A stretch of 64,000 nucleotides of DNA from positions 20,738 to 84,737 of the forward strand of contig NZ_JADUCM010000024.1 of the NCBI RefSeq assembly GCF_016009175.1, in the 5' to 3' direction. Below the pieces are notes generated by a model. The model ran no database searches, had not been told where the DNA came from, and was given only the letters and a program-made list of their open reading frames with translations. The first letter of the stretch is position 1. Each line of letters opens with the position of its first letter. This document shows, piece after piece, positions 43,648-51,038 of this stretch. Both the position numbers and the translations under genes were made by a program. This DNA comes from Pseudomonas alkylphenolica. GTDB taxonomy: Bacteria; Pseudomonadota; Gammaproteobacteria; Pseudomonadales; Pseudomonadaceae.

Positions 43648-44490
43648 TCATTGCGCCTGGTACTGACTCAGGTACTTGTTCAGCACTTCGTTATCGCCGC
43701 TGCCATCCCCCGCCACCTGCCACAGGCGCCGTTCGATGCCTTGTGCCAGCAAGTGACCAACCGCCGATTCGATGGCCGACAGCACACACAGCTGGGCCGG
43801 TTCGTTGGTGGTGTAGCCCACCTCGGCTTCCAGCAGCTTCTTGAACTCGATGAATTTGAACACCCCGGCACTGCGCCCGACGGAGTAGATGGTCTTGCTG
43901 GTCATGACATTGGCCAGCACCTGACCGCTGCGTACATCGACGGCCCGCAGGTTGACGGAAACCTGGTCGACCCGGTACTCACGGGAGATATCGATGCCCA
44001 GGTAGCGTGCGCCCTCCCCGCCGCTGCGCACGTTGGTGTCGTAGGCGATGATCCCGCCTTCGAGCATCAGGTTGGCCGCCTGCAACGGTGGCAGTTCACC
44101 CTGGATGTTCACCGGGGTGTCGGGCTTTTTCTGCGAGGCGCGGATGATCTTGCGTTCGGTCAGCAGGTTCTGCAGCCCTTCACGCTCCAGCACCACAAAC
44201 CAGCCACTGGCCTGCAGGGCGTCCATCAGCATGCTCGCTGCGCCCTGGGTCACGCTGGTGGAAAAGGAGCTTGCCGGAGTCGGCTTGTATTGCCCGGTCT
44301 GATCGCGGAACCCATACACCACGGCCATCAGCCGACCTTTGGGGCGCGGCATGTTGAGCAGATCGTAGTAGGTCGACGCGCGCGGCGTCAGGGTCGGCGT
44401 TTCGCCGTCTTGCTCGGCGGACATCGGCTCGCGCAGGCTGCAACCTTGCAAGGTGGCCAGTATCAGCAGTGCGGTCAGAATTCTTTTCAT
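43648..44490 (-). CDS. csgG: CsgG-like curli secretion channel lipoprotein
   Basis: This 280-residue outer-membrane lipoprotein has lipobox LQGC with Cys17 lipidated and aligns throughout with E. coli CsgG (LMAVVYGFRDQTGQYKP, EREGLQNLLTERKIIRA, VNLRAVDVRSGQVL, GYTTNEPAQLC). CsgG forms a nonameric pore for amyloid subunits. In the constriction loop, E. coli has Tyr, Asn and Phe; here the equivalent residues are Thr71, Ser75 and Phe76 of the precursor. The eyelet may therefore be wider. It is the last gene of the csgEFG tail of a type II-like secretion operon. ATG 44490 gives the normal lipoprotein start. Confidence 0.9.
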   Translation of the reverse strand: MKRILTALLILATLQGCSLREPMSAEQDGETPTLTPRASTYYDLLNMPRPKGRLMAVVYGFRDQTGQYKPTPASSFSTSVTQGAASMLMDALQASGWFVVLEREGLQNLLTERKIIRASQKKPDTPVNIQGELPPLQAANLMLEGGIIAYDTNVRSGGEGARYLGIDISREYRVDQVSVNLRAVDVRSGQVLANVMTSKTIYSVGRSAGVFKFIEFKKLLEAEVGYTTNEPAQLCVLSAIESAVGHLLAQGIERRLWQVAGDGSGDNEVLNKYLSQYQAQ

Positions 44491-44518
44491 TTTATCTCTC
44501 CCCGTTGACCGCATCCCT

Positions 44519-44938
44519 TTATGGATTCAGGCCGTTCACCTGCACTTCGGAAACTTCCCCGGTTGCCCGGTCGGTGATCTGTATGCTCAGCGCGCCAGAG
44601 TCGTCGATGACATTGATGAGGAAGGCATCGGTTTGCAGGCTGCCGGTGTTGCCGTTATTGATGTTGGTGAGCAGTTGCGACAGCAGGCGTGACTCAAGCT
44701 GGCTGGTGAAGCGCTCCAGTGCCGAGGTGCTGGCAAAGGCCGAGGCCCGGTCTTTGATCGCCGGGTCTTCGTGGTCGTTTTGCGCCTGGGCGTTGTTGAG
44801 CAGCCAGGTGCCATTGAGCGGGTTGCCGCCGAACGCCGGGTTGACCGGGGTGTACACCAGTTCGGTGGCACCCGCCTGACTGCCCAGGGCAGCCAGCAGC
44901 ACCAGGGAGGCCAGGCGACAGGTATTGTTGTTGTTCAT
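44519..44938 (-). CDS. csgF: CsgF-like curli assembly factor
   Basis: This 139-residue secreted protein has a signal peptide ending near residue 24 (SQAGA-TE). The CsgF N-terminal pore-binding segment is well conserved (NPAFGGNPLNGTWLLNNAQAQ, about 33-53). The C-terminal domain (FLINVIDDSGALSIQITDR) also matches. In curli systems CsgF plugs the CsgG channel from outside and couples secretion to nucleation. Its ATG overlaps the csgE stop by 4 bases, and csgG follows after 28 bases. Confidence 0.9.
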   Translation of the reverse strand: MNNNNTCRLASLVLLAALGSQAGATELVYTPVNPAFGGNPLNGTWLLNNAQAQNDHEDPAIKDRASAFASTSALERFTSQLESRLLSQLLTNINNGNTGSLQTDAFLINVIDDSGALSIQITDRATGEVSEVQVNGLNP

Positions 44939-45492
44939 AGCTCGTCCCTCTCTAGATCGGTGGTGTCTTGCAGCAGCATCTGCAGCTTGCGCTGGGCGAT
45001 CTGCGCCCTGACCAGGTCAGCCGCTTCATAGGCGGCGTCCTTCAGCTCGGTAGTGTTGGGTGGCAAAAAGCGTCTGTAGATCAAACGTTGCTCGTACTCG
45101 ACCGTTACCAGGCTGCCCCAGCGTGCGTCCGGCCGTTCGCGTACCACCAGGTTGAAATCCAGGCGGCTGGTGGCACGCAGCCGCTCGGCAAAGCTGTAAT
45201 AGAAGTCGTGACCGATGTGCGAAATGGTGTTGTCGACGATAAAGCCCATCATCTCGTCCTCGGGCCCCCCCCCGGGGGGGGCGGGCCCCCCCCCCCCGGG
45301 CCCGGGGCCACCCCGCGGGTGGGGGGGGGGGTGGCCCCCCCCCCGCGGGCAAACGGTCTAATCCCCGCCGCCCCCGTGGGCCCAATGGGGGTGGCCCCCT
45401 AAACCCCCCACCCGCCCGCCCCCCCCCCCCCGGGGGGGGGGGCCGGCCAACAGCACCAGGGCCAGGGCGCAAGCCGTCAGTTGGCGGTTCAT
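44935..45492 (-). pseudogene. csgE: csgE-like gene, interrupted by a G/C homopolymer block
   Basis: The C-terminal part (44935-45261) is a clear CsgE: SHIGHDFYYSF, RERPDARWGS, then TTDLERDEL at the end. The N-terminal signal peptide (MNRQLTACALALVLLAG) is readable from ATG 45492, in the same frame. Between them about 180 bp of G and C runs introduces a stop near 45358. CsgE caps the CsgG pore from the periplasm. The start overlaps the pseudopilin stop (ATGA), which links it to the upstream secretion genes. I judge the break an assembly artefact rather than a true mutation. Confidence 0.75.
45262..45443. other. Abnormal poly-G/poly-C block (probable sequence error)
   Basis: About 180 bases consist almost only of G and C runs up to about 15 long, with scattered A and T. 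Nothing else in the window looks like this, and it lies between two halves of one reading frame. It resembles a low-coverage consensus error in a GC-rich spot. Confidence 0.8.
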
Positions 45493-46019
45493 TGACCCAC
45501 CCCCTGAGCCAGGCTCTTCTGTGCCCCGGCAGCCGTTTCGGCAAAGGCTTTTTCGGCGACGAACTGCCAGTCGGCGTAATGGGTCAGGCCCTCGAAGTCC
45601 GACCACTGGGCGGCAAAACCGGTCTGCTTCATGGGTGCCTGCACCGAGCGGCTGTAGACCCCGGTGATGCGCCCGTCGATCGAACGCACCAGACCCCAGT
45701 CGTCACTGCCGGTGATCGGGTCGGGGTAAAGCCTGCGCAGGTGACGCTTGACGTTCGGGTAGCGCGGGTCTTCGAGCAGTTCGTCGAGGGTCTGCGGGTA
45801 CTGGGCCAGGCCCGGCGAATTGCGGTAGTAGCTGCGCAACGCCTGGGCGTACTGGGTGCCCACCCAGAGCAGGTCACGTTCACGCTCGCGCAGGGCCTGG
45901 GTTGACCACAGGGTGACGGTCGAGCTCAGGGCGATGGCTGACACGGCGATCAGCAACAGCACGCCCAGGTAGGTGAAGCCTGCCTCGGCAGTGCTACCAC
46001 TCGGCATAGAGGCTGCCAT
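45489..46019 (-). CDS. Pseudopilin-like protein lacking Glu5 (GspK/GspH-like minor subunit)
   Basis: This 176-residue protein has a type IV prepilin-type start: a short leader ending AEAG followed by FTYLGVLLLIAVSAIALSS. Position +5 of the mature protein is Gly instead of the usual Glu, as in GspK-type tip pseudopilins. The rest (ALRSYYRNSPG, YPDPITGSDDWGLV) resembles a small GspG-like globular domain. ATG 46019 has GGGAGGG 7 bases upstream and overlaps the preceding gene by 26 bases; ATG 46007 is the alternative. The stop overlaps the csgE start. Confidence 0.78.
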   Translation of the reverse strand: MAASMPSGSTAEAGFTYLGVLLLIAVSAIALSSTVTLWSTQALRERERDLLWVGTQYAQALRSYYRNSPGLAQYPQTLDELLEDPRYPNVKRHLRRLYPDPITGSDDWGLVRSIDGRITGVYSRSVQAPMKQTGFAAQWSDFEGLTHYADWQFVAEKAFAETAAGAQKSLAQGVGQ

Positions 46020-46368
46020 CACGCGCCCTCCCGGTTGCACCGCTCTTGATGTCGGCGACAGACCCTGCCACCCCTTCCGGTGGCGCCACCACCTGCCACA
46101 GGTCGCGGCGTTCGGTGATCGGATCGAGCGGCGCGCTGCGCAGGTAACGTTGTTCGACCAGTTGCTCCAGCGACTCGGGATAGTGGCCGGTGTCGCCGTA
46201 GTAGTGGTCCAGGGCTTCGCGCATGACCGCCAGGCTCTGGCGCAAGGTGGCTTCGCGCGAGGTTTCCAGGCTCTGGAAATAGCGCGGCATGGCGATGGTC
46301 ATCAGCGTGGCGATGATCGCCATCACCACCAGCAACTCAATCAGCGTAAACCCCTGGTTGCGTTTCAT
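45994..46368 (-). CDS. GspG/H-like pseudopilin
   Basis: This 124-residue pseudopilin has the classic prepilin peptidase site NQG-FTLIELLVVMAII with Glu5 present, a long hydrophobic helix, and a short globular domain with the GspG-like pattern SAPLDPITERRDLWQVV. Pseudopilins build the piston-like pseudopilus of type II secretion systems. ATG 46368 is preceded by the end of the upstream pseudopilin gene (6-base gap); an in-frame GTG at 46380 is possible. No prepilin peptidase gene is present nearby. Confidence 0.85.
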   Translation of the reverse strand: MKRNQGFTLIELLVVMAIIATLMTIAMPRYFQSLETSREATLRQSLAVMREALDHYYGDTGHYPESLEQLVEQRYLRSAPLDPITERRDLWQVVAPPEGVAGSVADIKSGATGRARDGSLYAEW

Positions 46369-46373
46369 GCCAG

Positions 46374-46847
46374 TCACCACTGCCCGTAGGCTATACCGTT
46401 GAGGCCCTTGCCCCGCGCCTTGGAGTAAACGTCGAAGACGTCTTCACCGTCGCGTGGGTTCTGGGCGGAACTGTCGTAGCTGCGCACGCCCCAGCCACCG
46501 TCGTCGTCGCGTTTGTTGACGGTGAACGGATCGTGCGGAATACGCCGCAGGAAGTAGAACTTGGCCCCCTTGGCGCTGCGCACATCGCGCACGCCGTCCA
46601 CCAGCACGTTCAGGTTCGGTGGATAGCCGCTGGCGTTGAGCGATTTCTCGATATAGCCGGCGTCGAAGGCGCGTTTGTAGGCGTCGATGGCATCGCGGAT
46701 CTGATACAGCGCGGTTTTCAGCTCCTGTTCCTTGCCCCGGCGCACCAGGGTTTCGGTCAGCGGTGCGGCAATCGAGGCGAGCAACCCGAGCAGCGCCAGG
46801 GTCAGCATCACTTCGATCAGGCTGAATCCTGCCATCGACCGTTTCAT
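46374..46847 (-). CDS. GspG-like major pseudopilin
   Basis: This 157-residue protein has the prepilin site AG-FSLIEVMLTLALLGLLASIAAP at its start, an amphipathic helix (KTALYQIRDAIDAYKRAF) and the globular-domain pattern RRIPHDPFT followed by WGVRSYDS, typical of GspG-family major pseudopilins. It begins 4 bases after the secretin gene. With the two following pseudopilins it forms the pseudopilus set of the type II-like system. Confidence 0.87.
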   Translation of the reverse strand: MKRSMAGFSLIEVMLTLALLGLLASIAAPLTETLVRRGKEQELKTALYQIRDAIDAYKRAFDAGYIEKSLNASGYPPNLNVLVDGVRDVRSAKGAKFYFLRRIPHDPFTVNKRDDDGGWGVRSYDSSAQNPRDGEDVFDVYSKARGKGLNGIAYGQW

Positions 46848-46850
46848 CGC

Positions 46851-48674
46851 TCAGGGCCTCGCAGCGGTGGGTACAGCGGCAATGGGTTGTTCCAGCTCCA
46901 CCTCGACATTGCGGTTGAGGTTACGGATCTGCATGCTGGTTTCAGTACCGGTAGGGAACTCCATGTCCGAAGGGCTCTGGTACGGCAGGTTGCGCACGAT
47001 GCGTGGGGTAATCGACAACACCAGCTCCGACTGGCTCTTGTCGTTGCGGTTGCTGCCAAACAGCCGGCCCAGACCGGGAATGTCGCCAAGACCGGGGATC
47101 TTGTTACCGCTGGCGCCTTCGTCGTTGCGTACCAGCCCGGCCAGCACCTGGGTTTCACCGTCGTGCAGACGCAGGCTGGTCTGGGCGTTGCGGGTGTCGA
47201 CCTGGACCGGAATGGTGCCCTGGCGGGTCGGCTCCAGCGGCTTGGCGTTACTCACTTCAAGGGAGACCTTGATCGCCACTTCGTTGTTCAGGTGCACAAC
47301 CGGGGTCACTTCGAGCTTCAGACCGACGTCCAGGTAAGTAATGCTCTCGGTGATTACAGGCCCCTGGGTCGACGGCACCGAGGTAGCGCTGACGATCGGC
47401 ACCCGCTGACCGATGTGGATGCGCGCCTGCTCACGGTTGCTGACGCGAATCACCGGGCTGGCCAGGGTATTGATGTCATTGTCCTGCGCGTTGATCTTCG
47501 CCTGCGGTGCTGGCGAGATGCTGATACGTGAGGAGTTGATACCGCGCAGCTGGTCGAGGGTACTGACCGGATTGCCCTCGTCGTTGAGCACGCCGAAGGT
47601 GTTCGGCCATTGCAGGCCCAGCTCGAGAATCCGCGAGCGGGCCACTTCCATCACCTCCACTTCCAGCACCACTTCCGGGTTGGACTGGTCTTGCGACTGC
47701 AACAGTTTCTCGGCCATGCGCACGGCGTCGGGGGTGTCGCGCATGGTCAGGGTGTTGAGGCGCTCGTCGACGAACACATCACGGGTCTTGAGCATGGTCT
47801 TGACCATGTTCAACGCGGTGTTGGAATCAATGCTGGTCAGGTAGAAAGTGCGCATGACCAGTTCCTGATAGTCCTTGGTCTTTTGCGGCGAGTCCGGGTA
47901 GATCAGCAAGGTGTTGTCGTTTACCACTTTCTGATGCAACTGGTTCTGGTCCAGCAACAGCGACACGGCGTCTTCGATTTTCACGTCACGGACGAAGATG
48001 GTGGCCTTCATGTCCGGGCGCAGGTCTTTGTCGAAGATGAAGTTCAGCCCCGCTACCTGGGACAGCACCTCGAAGATGGTCTTGAGGTTGGCATCACGAA
48101 ACTCCAGGGTCACCGGCCGTTCCAGCTTGGTGCGCAGTTGCGGATTGGGCTGGGCGGTACGGCTCTGCACCAGTTCGATGTCCTTGCGCAGGGCCAGGCC
48201 GCCTTCGTTCTGGGGATCGAGTTGGAGCACCTCGCGCATGTGCCGTTCTGCACCGAACAGGTCGCCGCTGCGCAGTGCCGCCTGGCCGAGGGCGACGCGT
48301 TCACCGATGTTGTGTATCTGCTCGATCTGGCGCACACCTTCCTGCGCCCTGCGGTTGTTGGGCTCCAGGGTCAGCACCCGGCCGTAGCCCATGCGCGCAC
48401 CGGCAAAGTCATGGCGGCTGCGGTCGCTGTCGGCCTGGGTGAGCAAGGCCTCGACGGCCTGGCGGCGGCTCTGCACCACCGCGATGTTCAGGTCGATGTC
48501 GCGCGGGTCTTCCTTGAGGGCTTGTTCGAGCTGGGCAATGCCGGCTTCGTATTGCCCCTGGGCCATCAGCTCCTTGGCATCGTTACGTACGCTGGTCGAC
48601 CCGCAACCGCCCAGGGCGACGCAGAGGGCAAGCATCAAGAACGGCGCTTTATTGCAGTGCCTGGACGATTTCAT
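46851..48674 (-). CDS. Secretin, GspD/MshL-like, with N-terminal TPR region
   Basis: This 607-residue outer-membrane secretin is a lipoprotein (lipobox LGGC, Cys24). It continues with TPR-like helices (about 30-165: GQYEAGIAQLEQALKEDP, GDLFGAERHMREVLQLDP), then an N0/N1-type domain (LEFRDANLKTIFEVLSQ), and the C-terminal secretin pore (VPIVSATSVPS, GDIPGLGRLFGS, LVLSITPRIVR). It would form the gated channel for folded protein export. TPR repeats ahead of the secretin are more like MshL/PilQ-type variants than classical XcpQ. The start overlaps the stop of the PilP-like gene. Confidence 0.9.
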   Translation of the reverse strand: MKSSRHCNKAPFLMLALCVALGGCGSTSVRNDAKELMAQGQYEAGIAQLEQALKEDPRDIDLNIAVVQSRRQAVEALLTQADSDRSRHDFAGARMGYGRVLTLEPNNRRAQEGVRQIEQIHNIGERVALGQAALRSGDLFGAERHMREVLQLDPQNEGGLALRKDIELVQSRTAQPNPQLRTKLERPVTLEFRDANLKTIFEVLSQVAGLNFIFDKDLRPDMKATIFVRDVKIEDAVSLLLDQNQLHQKVVNDNTLLIYPDSPQKTKDYQELVMRTFYLTSIDSNTALNMVKTMLKTRDVFVDERLNTLTMRDTPDAVRMAEKLLQSQDQSNPEVVLEVEVMEVARSRILELGLQWPNTFGVLNDEGNPVSTLDQLRGINSSRISISPAPQAKINAQDNDINTLASPVIRVSNREQARIHIGQRVPIVSATSVPSTQGPVITESITYLDVGLKLEVTPVVHLNNEVAIKVSLEVSNAKPLEPTRQGTIPVQVDTRNAQTSLRLHDGETQVLAGLVRNDEGASGNKIPGLGDIPGLGRLFGSNRNDKSQSELVLSITPRIVRNLPYQSPSDMEFPTGTETSMQIRNLNRNVEVELEQPIAAVPTAARP

Positions 48675-49174
48675 GGTGCGCTCCCTACAGACAGAGTCTG
48701 GGAAAGGTGCAACGGCAGGTAGACCAGGCTCAGCTCCGTGGCGGAGATCTGCTCGATCCGGTAGGTGTCATCAATCACGTCGCCGCGCCGCACGACGTAG
48801 AGCTTTTCGCCGTTTTGCAGGAATACCTGTTGGTCATCCCGATCATCCAGGCGGCCAACGAACTGGAATGGCAGCACCGGCGCAGCAGGCGGCAGCGCAA
48901 CAGGCTGTACCGCAACCGGTTGTTCTGTGACCGTGGCGAGCTGGGCCGCCGGCTTCCAGCTTTTGCTCGGAAACAGATCCCGAAGGCTCAGGTCGGCAGG
49001 CTTGGCGACCTGTTCGCCAGCCTTGGCGGCAGCGACTGCTGCCTTGTCTTTGGGGCTGACAACAGCTTCAGCGTCAGAGGCGGCGTCGTCGAAGAAGTAA
49101 TCGGGTGCCCAGGCCAGCACTGCGGCAGTGCCGAAGAACGCTAACCAGGCCATGCGACGTTGAGTGTTCATCAT
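48671..49174 (-). CDS. PilP/GspC-like inner-membrane connector
   Basis: This 167-residue protein has one N-terminal membrane helix (about 7-24), a Pro/Ala/Val-rich linker and a small C-terminal beta domain (PFQFVGRLDDRDDQQVFLQNGEKLYVVRRGD, about 100-131) of the HR/PilP type that contacts secretins. It therefore probably links the inner-membrane platform to the secretin. Two adjacent ATGs (49174 and 49171) overlap the preceding stop. The assignment rests on fold-like pattern and gene order. Confidence 0.72.
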   Translation of the reverse strand: MMNTQRRMAWLAFFGTAAVLAWAPDYFFDDAASDAEAVVSPKDKAAVAAAKAGEQVAKPADLSLRDLFPSKSWKPAAQLATVTEQPVAVQPVALPPAAPVLPFQFVGRLDDRDDQQVFLQNGEKLYVVRRGDVIDDTYRIEQISATELSLVYLPLHLSQTLSVGSAP

Positions 49175-49719
49175 GACCTCGACAGATAAAGGGTCATACG
49201 CAGGCGGCCGGTCAGCTCGCTGTCGCCGATTTTCTTGCGCTGCAGGTCGACGTCCTCAAGCACCAGCGCGGGCAACTGCCCGAGCAGGGCATGCACAAAG
49301 CGGCGGATCTGCGGGTAGCTGCCACGCACCGGCAGCAGGATCTGGTAGCGCGCCAGTTGGGTCTTGGGGTCGACGCCGAGGGCGTACTCGCCACGCGCCA
49401 GGCTGATACGTTCGGCCTTGGCCAGGCTGTAGATGCGGTCGATGGCCACCGTGGCCTGCGGCTGCGCCGGCAGTTGCTTGTGGAAGTCTTCAAGCTCATG
49501 TTGCGGCACTTGTGGCAGTTTCAGGTCGCCACGCTTGAACTGTTGCAACTGGGCCTGAGCCTCCTCGCTCAGCTGTTGCTGCTGTTGCAGTTGCTGCCAC
49601 TGCGGCAGTACCACCAGGGCGCCGTACAGCAGGCCCACCAGTACCAGCGCACCGCCAGCCAGGCCAACCACGCCGAGCTGCCGGGCACGTTCATGCAGAA
49701 TCAGGCTATGGACGTGCAT
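49171..49719 (-). CDS. PilO/GspM-like assembly protein
   Basis: This 182-residue protein has a single membrane helix (about 17-38), a Gln-rich coiled coil (QLQQQQQLSEEAQAQLQQF, about 45-65) and a ferredoxin-like C-terminal domain (YQILLPVRGSYPQIRRFVHALL). It is the expected architecture of PilO or GspM, which organise the inner-membrane platform. ATG 49719 gives the right short cytoplasmic start and overlaps the pilN-like gene by 14 bases. Confidence 0.78.
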   Translation of the reverse strand: MHVHSLILHERARQLGVVGLAGGALVLVGLLYGALVVLPQWQQLQQQQQLSEEAQAQLQQFKRGDLKLPQVPQHELEDFHKQLPAQPQATVAIDRIYSLAKAERISLARGEYALGVDPKTQLARYQILLPVRGSYPQIRRFVHALLGQLPALVLEDVDLQRKKIGDSELTGRLRMTLYLSRS

Positions 49720-50248
49720 GGCCGATCTCCCAGTTCGCCGACAGGTTGAACTGCACCGGATGCTCAGGCTGTTTGGCCATGATTTCGTGGTTGAGCAGCG
49801 ACACATCGCTCAGCTCACCACTGGCTTCCAGGCGTTTGTGAAAGGCCAGCATGGCTTCCAGATCGCGTGCTTCGGCGCTGATGCGAACCTGGCCTTTACG
49901 CGCGTCGGGGGTCAGGGTCAGCAGCGCCACATCGTCCTGAGGCAAGGCTTCGAGCATGTTGAACAGGCGTTCCCACGGCCGCTGAAGCTGCTGCGAAACA
50001 CTGCGCATCTGTGCCAGTTTCTCGGCTTGCTCACGGCTTTGCGCCGGGGTCAGCGAGGTGGTGTGTTCAGGGCGCTTGCCCAGTTGCCGTTCCAGCCCCT
50101 CCAGTTGCCGGGATACCTGTACCTGTTGCTGGCTGACCCCCTGTTGCAGGGCAATCGCGCCCGCCAGCAGGCTGCCGCCGACTGCCAGCAGCACCCAGGC
50201 CGAAAGGGCCGTGCGCCGTGGCTGAAAGTCCAGTTCCAGGCGGCGCAT
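49706..50248 (-). CDS. PilN-like assembly protein
   Basis: This 180-residue protein begins with a PilN-type start (MRRLELDFQP), one membrane helix (about 15-35), a coiled coil (about 38-85) and a small alpha/beta domain (VALLTLTPDARKGQVRISAEARDLEAML). PilN pairs with PilM; together they equal GspL of classical type II systems. It lies 1 base after the PilM-like gene and overlaps the PilO-like gene. Confidence 0.78.
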   Translation of the reverse strand: MRRLELDFQPRRTALSAWVLLAVGGSLLAGAIALQQGVSQQQVQVSRQLEGLERQLGKRPEHTTSLTPAQSREQAEKLAQMRSVSQQLQRPWERLFNMLEALPQDDVALLTLTPDARKGQVRISAEARDLEAMLAFHKRLEASGELSDVSLLNHEIMAKQPEHPVQFNLSANWEIGHARP

Positions 50249-50249
50249 T

Positions 50250-51038
50250 TCAGGCCACCGCCCGGGTCATGCGGCACAGCACATCGCCCGCCTCGCCGTC
50301 CAGTTCGCAAAGCTGCACGCCGTCCAGTGCCGGTGGTTGTTCCAGGCGTCCGGGGGCATGCAGGAACACCGGCAGTTCGCGCTCATTGGCGTTGAGTTCA
50401 CATTGGCGGGCGATCAGCGCTTGCAGGGCGGCGTCGCTGTCGCTGCCGCCCTGGGTGCTGATCTGCTGCCATACGCCGTTCTGGGCCAACAGGCACACAG
50501 TGCGCTGCGGCTCGGCGAGCACGAAGAGGAAGTCGCTTTCGCCCAGTTGCCCGGCAAAGCGGTTATAGGCGGCCATCAGATAAGGGCGGACCGAGCGCAG
50601 GCGCAGGCCCAGGTCCCTGCAGTGTTCGTGCAGGCGTTGCAGCAAAGCCTCAGGCACAGCGGTGGCGATCCGTGCAGCGCCGGCAGCCTCGGGCGACACC
50701 ACCAGGCGCCAGCCGTCCAGGCTCTGGCCGTAATGGGCCTCAAAACAGGCGCGGGCATAGTGCTGCAGCTCAGCCGGACGGTTGATGGCGGCACTCCAGG
50801 GCACCAGGCAAAAACGGCAGTATTGTGCGGACAGCAACAACTGCAGTTCGGCACCCTTGCAACGTTGTTCGGCCAGCAGACTGTGTAGCGTGTCCAGTGC
50901 GAGGTTGGCGGCCTGGCTGCGTTCGGCGATGAAGCCCAGGCTGCCCAGCCAGTGGTGGTCCTGCCCGTGGCGTTGGCTCAGGCCGACACCTTGGGCGCCG
51001 AGTACGGCGATAAACCGATCAGGCGACAAATGTGACAC
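50250..51038 (-). CDS. PilM-like cytoplasmic actin-fold protein
   Basis: This 262-residue protein has no membrane helix and matches the position and size of PilM or the cytoplasmic half of GspL. The segment RLRSVRPYLMAAYNRF followed by FLFVLAEPQRTVCLL suggests the actin-like fold, though the sequence is divergent. The start is GTG at 51038, with GGAGGAG 8 bases upstream, overlapping the GspE stop region by 20 bases. It would recruit the GspE ATPase to the membrane platform. Confidence 0.72.
   Translation of the reverse strand: MSHLSPDRFIAVLGAQGVGLSQRHGQDHHWLGSLGFIAERSQAANLALDTLHSLLAEQRCKGAELQLLLSAQYCRFCLVPWSAAINRPAELQHYARACFEAHYGQSLDGWRLVVSPEAAGAARIATAVPEALLQRLHEHCRDLGLRLRSVRPYLMAAYNRFAGQLGESDFLFVLAEPQRTVCLLAQNGVWQQISTQGGSDSDAALQALIARQCELNANERELPVFLHAPGRLEQPPALDGVQLCELDGEAGDVLCRMTRAVA

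Noticed and set aside
45026..45544. Gly/Pro-rich frame across the G/C block
   Set aside because: It only exists because of homopolymer runs, and the flanks belong to csgE in another frame.
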